Assembly (NCBI RefSeq): GCF_958979055.1
Contig: NC_084886.1
Span: 45,029,154-45,093,153 of the forward strand
Length of the DNA stretch: 64,000 nucleotides
Origin: Alnus glutinosa
Taxonomy: Eukaryota > Streptophyta > Magnoliopsida > Fagales > Betulaceae
Reading direction: 5' to 3'
Within the stretch, counting starts at the first letter, position 1. Each line of letters opens with the position of its first letter. Below, piece after piece: positions 57,700-64,000 of the stretch. Made by a program: the position numbers and the translations under genes. Under the pieces are notes generated by a model, which ran no database searches, was not told the origin of the DNA, and saw nothing but the letters and a program-made list of their open reading frames with translations.

Positions 57700-57750
57700 G
57701 ACTTTAACGTAAAGAATACCTAGCTAGCGATAGGGATTACTGTGGTTTTG

Positions 57751-57937
57751 GAGTAATGCTATATGTAGGATTCATGTCTTCATTTTATCCCTCGAAATGT
57801 AATATGGCTTCTAAAATCACAATTTTATCAAAATTCAATAGTGATAAATCATAAATTAAATGAAAATTTCAAAAATAATGTTACCTTTAGACTTTAGGGG
57901 ATAAAAACGGAACGTGAGTTGTGCGTATAGCATTTTT
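57751..57937. mobile_element. MULE-type MITE of the gagtaatgcta family
   Basis: The left terminus gagtaatgctatatgt pairs with the right terminus read inversely, aaaaatgctatacgc. The flanks gtggttttg (57742-57750) and gaggttttg (57938-57946) form a 9 bp duplication with one mismatch. It shares the subterminal tggctt(c/t)(t/a)aaaatcac string with the MITE in the DEFL1 promoter (16905-17075). Confidence 0.7.
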
Positions 57938-58295
57938 GAGGTTTTGAGTTGTTTCATTCTTAACAATCAAAGAAAAAAATGTTGCCCCAAGTCCAAGGAG
58001 GTGATTAACAAGAAGCGCTTTTAGATTTATTTGCTTGAGCTATCAAGTCCTTATGCTAAAAAGTGTAATATATATGCAAAAAAAAAAAAAAAAAAGGATC
58101 AAACTGACAAATTTGATTTAAAAATGTGTTATAATTATGTGACATAAAGATTAAAAAAAAAAAATTATATTTTTGCTCTTTTAAGAAAAGTTTTCTTACA
58201 CATAAAACAAAATTTTAACCAAGTTAGCCCATACTTATTTAGAAAATTAATGTGATAAGATCAATGAGAAGATATTAAGCTTGAGAACAAAATGT

Positions 58296-58315
58296 CCCCC
58301 CCCCCCCCCCCCCCC
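58296..58315. repeat. Poly-C run of 20
   Basis: A pure run of C in AT-rich intergenic sequence; it creates a spurious proline-rich reading frame. Confidence 0.95.
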
Positions 58316-58851
58316 ATTAGCATGGTGGAGTCCATTTTCCCCTGTTTTTGCTTATTTGAAGGGTCAAGAAACTTGGGCAGTGGAATATGTCAAAAGTTTA
58401 ATCAATTAAAACCCATTTGCTTTTTTTCCATTAAAGAGCCAAAAGGTCTTCGCAGAAAGGTCAAAAAGCAGAAGCATATATATATATATTCCACATTACG
58501 CGGCCAGCAGAAGCCTTTCCATTCATACCAACACAAACGAAACACCTATTAAAACTATCTTAATTGGAGTTTATGCATAATTATATATATATATATATAA
58601 AACATAAAAATGGGGCAACAGAGTAATGCACCATATTGTCCACACAAATGGAACCACAGTAGTAGCACCACGCATCTAGAATAGAGTAGCTTTGAGATGT
58701 AAAAGAGACTGTCAATGGCCTAAAAAGATGAATTATATAATAATAGTATGTCTGAAAGGTTATGATTTGATATTTCACTGCCTTGGAAAGTTGGCCAATG
58801 GGAAAAGATTAGGTGCCTCAAGTGGCTTCACTTCTTTCTTTTTTTTTTTTT

Positions 58852-59224
58852 AGTTAAATATTCTATTAGCACTTAAGTTTTAAGTATTTTTAAATTTAAT
58901 ATCTCTGGTTTATTTTATATCATAGATGGTACATGAATTAAGAGTAAAAACTTATTTGGTACTTCTTTTAGATTTTTTGTCCAAATTTTAACGGTTTGCC
59001 ACGTGTCAACCGCTAAAGTTGGCATAATTATTTTTTTTATATAGTGCCACATGTCAACCTCAGCGGTTAACACGTGGCGAGCCATTAAAATTTGGACAGA
59101 AAATCTAACAAAAATATCAAATGAGTTTTTACCTCTAATTCAAGTACCACCTATGATACAAAACAAAACTGAGATGCTAAATTTAAAAACACTTAAAACT
59201 CAGGTACTAATAGGGTATTTAACC
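58852..59224. mobile_element. Foldback-type MITE with about 175 bp inverted arms
   Basis: The left arm 58852 to about 59025 (agttaaatattctattagca ... gccacgtgtcaacc) is the inverse of the right arm about 59045-59224 (gccacatgtcaacc ... tactaatagggtatttaacc) at roughly 80% identity, around a short T-rich loop. No coding capacity. The flanking duplication is short or absent. Confidence 0.8.
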
Positions 59225-59230
59225 ATTTTC

Positions 59231-59578
59231 TTTTCTTTGAAGTTTATCATTTTTACAATCTCACTCTAAAGTTTAAAAACTCTCAATTTAGTTATAGAAC
59301 TTTAAAAAATTTGTAGCCTCCCATTAGAGTTCAAGTTAAATTAGACGGTCAAAGGAAAAGTGATTATTATACTCCTGTAAACTTTATGAAATTACAAAAT
59401 TACTCTTAAATTACAAGACTGGAGAAATACAAGGGGTATTTTGGAAATTTCCCACCCTTAAGTAAATCCTAACGGTAATTGAAATTGTAAAAAAAATAGA
59501 AGTTTGATATACTAAATTGAGAGTTTTTGAACTTTTTTTAAAGAGATTGCAAAAGCGATGAAAATTCATAAAGGTTAA
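59231..59578. mobile_element. Second inverted-repeat MITE adjacent to the foldback element
   Basis: The left end includes acaatctcactctaaagttt and aaaactctcaatttagtt; the right end read inversely includes gcaatctctttaaaaaaagt and aaaactctcaatttagta. Arms are about 60 bp. It begins within a few bases of the previous element. Confidence 0.65.
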
Positions 59579-60426
59579 ATGAAGTTTTTTTTTTTTTTTT
59601 TAATCAACCCATTATGTTCCCAAAAATTATTTATTAGTTAAATTTGAAAAAAAAAAAAAAAAATCTTCACTTTTTTTTTAAAAAAAATTTTAATCTAAGT
59701 GAAATGAGAACAATCTGGTTTATAGTTGAGATTTTGTTTTATTATATCTAACAATCCATAATGTTATGTCATTTAAAATTTTAAATGACATGAAAACATA
59801 TACAACATTAAATATCTGTAAAACCTAATTTAAATCATAAAATCGATCCTCTCAATTTCAATTGATCTTCTTATCCCTTTGTAATCTATCGAGGTTTTTT
59901 GCCATTACGTGACTTTAAATTTAGGATAGGGATTTTTGGTGCAACCAAATAAAAAGTAATTATTAAAATAAAATATTTTGAAGAATATTTATATTGGAAA
60001 TATTTTTACGTACTGAGAAAATATTTTATATAAAAAGAAATTAAAACAAAAAGGTTGATAAACGACGTTTGTGGATGTCGTAGAGGGTATAATTTCAAAA
60101 TAAATGGTACGAAAAAGAGAAATATGCGTGTCCAATACATGTCGGAGAATCTTTTGAATCATTTATAAATTGACATCAGTGGAAAAATATTTACTCATAT
60201 ATTCAAAAATAAATAAATAAATAAATAAAAAATTACTCACAGCTTTTCTACGTTTTCACTATAATTGGTTGTTGCGTCGCAATAGCTCATAAGATAAGGC
60301 AATACAACTTTTTAGCTATGGTTGTGGACTCATGCTACAAGTTTGTTATTACAGTTTTCGGTCAGGTGACGTGTTAATTTTTGATTCATTTTTTTTTTTT
60401 TTTTGTATTTCAAGCTTTTGGTTATT
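59579..60426. other. Intergenic AT-rich sequence
   Basis: Long A and T tracts (59587-59603, 59650-59690) and otherwise featureless sequence. Nothing recognised. Confidence 0.5.
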
Positions 60427-61029
60427 TGCAAAACAGCAAGAACACGCGGGGAGTTGGCTAGTGTTCATCCCTCTAATGCTTAAGTTCGTGAATAATTTTT
60501 GGGAATAAGGATAAGATAAATCATAATGTTCAAATACCTGGGTTAGGGATTATTTATAGGCATATCGAAGCAGTTGGAGGATATGAGAGTCTCGAATTTT
60601 TTGGCACTACGAATCCGTCCCGAAATGGGCATGGACAAGGGTTCCAGATTTCCAGGAACCCCAAAATTTCCTCTGAGATGGATAGCCTGATTTGACCCCG
60701 CAAATCTATGGGCATTAAATGGAGCGTATTTCTGTCCTTGTAAGTTTCTGATGTGTCAGGGTAGGTGTACTTTGGTCCTATGAACCTTGGCAGAGCCTTT
60801 GGGGCAAGGTTATCCGCGTATCCCTCTCATGTCTTTGTAAGGTGATCCCAAGGCAGAGTCTCTAGAGTGGGTATACACTCTCGAACGGGTGCTCAGGACA
60901 TCCATTTAATTGTGCAGTCTATATCTAATATTTAGACGTCCGACCGGATCACCTCAGTTTGGTTTATTAGAACGGGTCTCGACTAGGTCACGGGCCTACT
61001 TGTTCTCAGGAATGGTAATTTTCCTAACA
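60427..61029 (-). mobile_element. Probable Ty3/gypsy solo LTR, about 600 bp
   Basis: On the minus strand the segment begins TGTTAGGAAAATTACC, contains a TATA box (gcctataaataatccc, plus about 60545-60560) followed by an R/U5 with cttaagcattagaggg, and ends ...gtgttcttgctgttttgca. It is clearly more GC-rich than its flanks. A matching 5 bp TSD was not found, so the ends may be off by a few bases. No internal region adjoins. Confidence 0.55.
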
Positions 61030-61514
61030 ATTTTTTTTAAAAAAATAAATAAATAAAATATATTGTTTTCGGATATCCTCATTTTTTAAAAAAATTTTGA
61101 AAAGTAGTTATTGTTAGGTGCAATTGTTATTTTTATAAAAATATTTATATTTAACGATTTTTATGGTTTGCATCCCTATAAAATAGAGAAAAATGCTATT
61201 TAAGAAACTATTTTCCCCAATGACATTTTTTAGAGTTTAGATTGTTAAAAGTCACATGTGGCACACATGATTGATATGCCGTCCAAAAACACGGAAAAAC
61301 TTAACATAAATGGTTAACTTGTCATAATTTGGTAGTTTGTAGGGGTTGAATATCATTTTTTGAACTTTATAGTCTAAAATGTAAAAGTGGTTATGTTTCG
61401 AGAAGTAAAATGTATTTTCTCAAAAAAAAAAAAAAAGTGAACAATGTTGCACTAGATTTAGTAATTTTCTCACTCTTTCTCAAACACGCATAATTTTTTT
61501 GTCTTTCTCTTTGT
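61030..61514. other. Intergenic, nothing recognised
   Basis: AT-rich sequence between the LTR and the LINE remnant, without gene or repeat boundaries. Confidence 0.4.
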
Positions 61515-62075
61515 TTTGTTAGCAACCAAAAACTATATAAGAACGAAAGTCAATTGGGATGCAACGGTGGATAACAAGAATGGGCGTGTTGGAGTTGGAA
61601 TTGTTATCCGAGATTTTGAGGGTGCCATTATAGCTGCAAGAAGTACCATGAAAAAAATTCATGGTTGCCCTTGTGGTTGTCGAAGTATTTTGGCAGCTTT
61701 TTTATGTTGTGGAGCTGTGTAATGAGATGGGATTTGTTAACATAATTTGAAAAGGAGACACTCTATAGATTATAAACGCAGTCAAAACAATAGGCAATAA
61801 TTGGAGTAAGCTTGAACACATAGTAGATGGAATCAAAGATGGGCTGAGCCAGATGAGGTTATGAAAAATCGAATATGCCAAGCCAAATGCGAACTTAGTC
61901 GCTCATACAATAGCTAAATAAGCTATTTTGTGTGTTATATATAGAATTTAGGGTCAAAGAAACTCTAAAATATATTTGTGGTATTATTTTTAAGGAGCCT
62001 TATACCCTTAGCTGATTGAAGCTTTATTTAATAAAGATTGTTATTATTATATAAAAAAAAATTGCAAATTTGAAT
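61515..62075 (+). pseudogene. LINE RNase H 3' end with A-rich tail
   Basis: The frame 61516-61722 gives KVNWDATVDNKNGRVGVGIV and IRDFEGAIIAARST, the start of the plant LINE RNase H domain. It continues in other frames with NEMGFVNII, NAVKTIGNNWSKLEHIVDGI and the final IEYAKPNANLVAHTIAK. Stops and frameshifts interrupt it. An A-rich tail at about 62052-62062 closes the element. Confidence 0.8.
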
Positions 62076-62506
62076 GTAATTGGGAAGATAAGCACCCGGA
62101 AACTAAAGACTAATTCAACAACAAAACACTTGCTATTATTTTATCTTCCCATAACGGAAAATACTCAAAACAAATAAATTAAAAGATAAGTAAATTTAAC
62201 AATTTAATTTATTTTTCTTTTTGCCTTTTTGCTTTTATATTTTCTGGTCAACCATCAACTTTTTCGTACTCAACAACCAACTCAGCACAGAAAAGAAGCT
62301 TTCTGTCCTTTTTAGCTTTTCTCGGAATTTGCTGTTCGTAGCTTTTTCCTTTTCCTTATCTTCTTATTCTTATGCCCTCTACCACTAAAACAGCATTCCT
62401 AGCATCAAGTCTACTTGCCTATCAACACATGCAGCATCCTGATTACTCCACTTATTTATTAACTATATATAACCACAGTATCACTCTTTCTTTCTTTTCT
62501 TCTTCT

Positions 62507-62545
<39 letters not shown>

Positions 62546-62646
62546 TAATCTATTTTTATAAAAAAATAAGGGACCCTAAGGTCAATATAGTAAAGGATAA
62601 CCTTGGCTGACTTTTGAATAATAGAAAGGTACTTACTAGACCACTC

Positions 62647-62694
<48 letters not shown>

Positions 62695-63250
62695 AAAAAT
62701 ATGAAATTTGTCACCTAATTGCGCATAATATGGGTAAAAAAAAAAATTTGAATGTTATCAGAGATATTATAATTTTTATTATAATTTATAAAGTCTTTAG
62801 AAATCAATATGATAATTTATAATTAATAAAATAATTAAGCAATATCATTCTTCTGACGTAGTAAGTGTTATCCATTTACTGTCACATTATTTGCAAGAAA
62901 ATTGTAGTATCGAGAAAAAAAAAAAAAAAAAAAAAAAAAATCTAGGACCCACCAGAATATAAGTCCCCATAATTATATAAGCTGACGTGGCTCAGTTTTA
63001 TTGGGCCCCTCCAAAAGAGCTTTTTAATTTTCCAGCTCAAAAATATTAATTATATATTCTCGTTGTTTTCGTTTTTTTAATGGGGTGAATAGTTGTCATT
63101 GTTTTCGTCATCGATATCAGCCCAGAAAGTGAAAGAAACCAAAAAGAAAATGGATTGCATAATTCTTGCCGTCACTTTCCAAATTTCAACGGCTCCAAAC
63201 ACTCTCATGTAGAATTGTTTTGGTAAACTCGCAGAGCCGTGTGTATTCAC
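62076..63250. other. Intergenic region with long homopolymers upstream of the SLC35F-like gene
   Basis: Contains poly-T at 62509-62540, poly-A at 62648-62691 (44 A) and poly-A at 62915-62940. These sizes may be affected by sequencing or assembly error. The last few hundred bases should hold the distal promoter of the plus-strand gene at 63544. Confidence 0.6.
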
Positions 63251-63257
63251 TGTGGCA

Positions 63258-63290
63258 TCTCGTATATATATAATTTATATAAAGCCTCTC
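63258..63290 (+). promoter_or_regulatory. TATA region of the SLC35F-like gene
   Basis: The string cgtatatatataatttatat at about 63260-63279 lies 265 nt before the ATG, leaving a 5' UTR of about 230 nt, which starts in CT-rich sequence. It is the best core promoter candidate but is inferred only from position and composition. Confidence 0.45.
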
Positions 63291-63543
63291 TTTCCCGGTC
63301 ACTTTCAGTCACATTACATCACAATGCTTGTTTCAGACTCAAACGCTAACAAAGCTCAAAACTCAGAAGTGGGTGTTTGATATTTAAGCATTTAAGGCCT
63401 TCTGAAGCCCCGTAGACACTCAGAAATGGAGCTTCTGCTAATGGGTTCCTGAATATTTTGTTATCCTCTAAATTGGGTGTTTGGCAAATATTTCTTCTTG
63501 GGTTGCTTTGGAATTGTGCTTTGGGTGGGAGGAGTAGAAGAAA

Positions 63544-63661
63544 ATGATGAGCTTCAAGGAGTTTTGGACCAAGAAGACGTTGATAGGTCTTGGCTTGGGA
63601 CAGTTTCTCTCACTTTTGATCACTTCCACTGGCTTCACATCTTCTGAACTCGCTAAAAGAG
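63544..63661 (+). CDS. SLC35F1/DUF914-type solute carrier, first exon (cut by window edge)
   Basis: The first coding exon runs from the ATG at 63544 (a second ATG follows directly) to a GTATGG donor after 63661, phase 1. It encodes MMSFKEFWTKKTLIGLGLG, then QFLSLLITSTGFTSSELAKR. This start matches the N-terminus of plant solute carrier family 35 member F1-like (DUF914) proteins: a basic FWTKKTLIGL entry into the first membrane helix of a roughly ten-helix drug/metabolite transporter superfamily protein. Substrate is unknown for plant members. The rest lies beyond the window; the about 340 bp after the donor are intron. Confidence 0.85.
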
Positions 63662-64000
63662 GTATGGTTGCCTTCATGTATGTTGCATCTTAACCGGAAA
63701 TTAAAATTTTTTGACTGGCCCTGCAAACAGTAATCTTTTTTTTTTGACTGGCCCTGCAAACATTAATCTCATCAATGATTTATTTGAATTTAAGTCTATT
63801 TCTGGATTAATATTGTAATCGTTTCCAAACATTTTGGCATATGCATTTGTTCTTAGATGTTTCAATTATAGTAAATGTTACTGTTTCTTTGACATATCCG
63901 ATGGGGATTGGGGAATGAAAACTTGTCGATTTTTTTTCATATTTTAATCAAGGGAAGCCAATATTCATGTCTCTGTGTCTATTTATTCTATTATATTCAC

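Overview
This is AT-rich plant nuclear DNA. Genes have GT-AG introns, low-complexity tracts are dense, and fragments of plant Ty1/copia, Ty3/gypsy, LINE and Mutator-like elements are everywhere. The proteins (a CRK-type receptor fragment, a P-class PPR protein, a PMT/DUF248 methyltransferase, an SLC35F/DUF914 transporter) point to a eudicot. A woody rosid is my guess, but the species cannot be fixed from the window.

Layout. 0-3.2 kb: intergenic. 3.2-4.4 kb (minus): two-exon CRK-like gene that keeps the ectodomain and membrane span and stops right after it. 4.4-10.3 kb: intergenic, with a LINE remnant and a TRIM-like LTR relic. 10.9-15.6 kb (minus): long mitochondrial-type PPR gene with a 15-codon last exon beyond a 1.7 kb intron. 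15.8-17.1 kb: small DNA transposons. 16.6-45.1 kb (plus): a cluster of defensin-like (DEFL) cysteine-rich peptide genes buried in repeats. 45.4-54.2 kb (minus): complete six-exon PMT-type methyltransferase whose introns hold LINE debris. 54.2-63.2 kb: intergenic, with MITEs, inverted-repeat elements, a gypsy-type solo LTR and a LINE 3' end. 63.5 kb to the edge (plus): first exon of an SLC35F-like transporter.

The main discovery is the DEFL cluster. I find seven loci in two sub-families, named S and A after the signal-peptide ends SEG and SAG. DEFL1 (S) and DEFL3 (A) are intact, with the plant-defensin spacing C-x10-C-x5-C-x3-C-x10-C-x11-C-x-C-x3-C. DEFL5 (A) is open but has lost Cys2 and gained a new cysteine. 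DEFL4 and DEFL6 (S) and DEFL2 (A) are broken in different ways. Locus 7 is a promoter-only relic beside the methyltransferase.

The cluster grew by two events. One is a tandem duplication of about 8.6 kb (unit A about 26.55-35.15 kb, unit B about 35.62-44.23 kb), each unit carrying an A-type then an S-type gene. The other is a duplication that carried the 3' end of the methyltransferase next to DEFL1 and DEFL2. Comparing duplicates gives empty-site evidence for several insertions with target-site duplications: a 3.1 kb solo LTR, a 2.05 kb non-autonomous LTR element, a 333 bp solo LTR, a 208 bp TRIM-like solo LTR, a Pack-MULE-like element with a captured exon, and a MULE-type MITE at the same 9 bp target as the Pack-MULE.

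All gene models come from reading frames, splice sites and family knowledge. No alignment or expression data were available.
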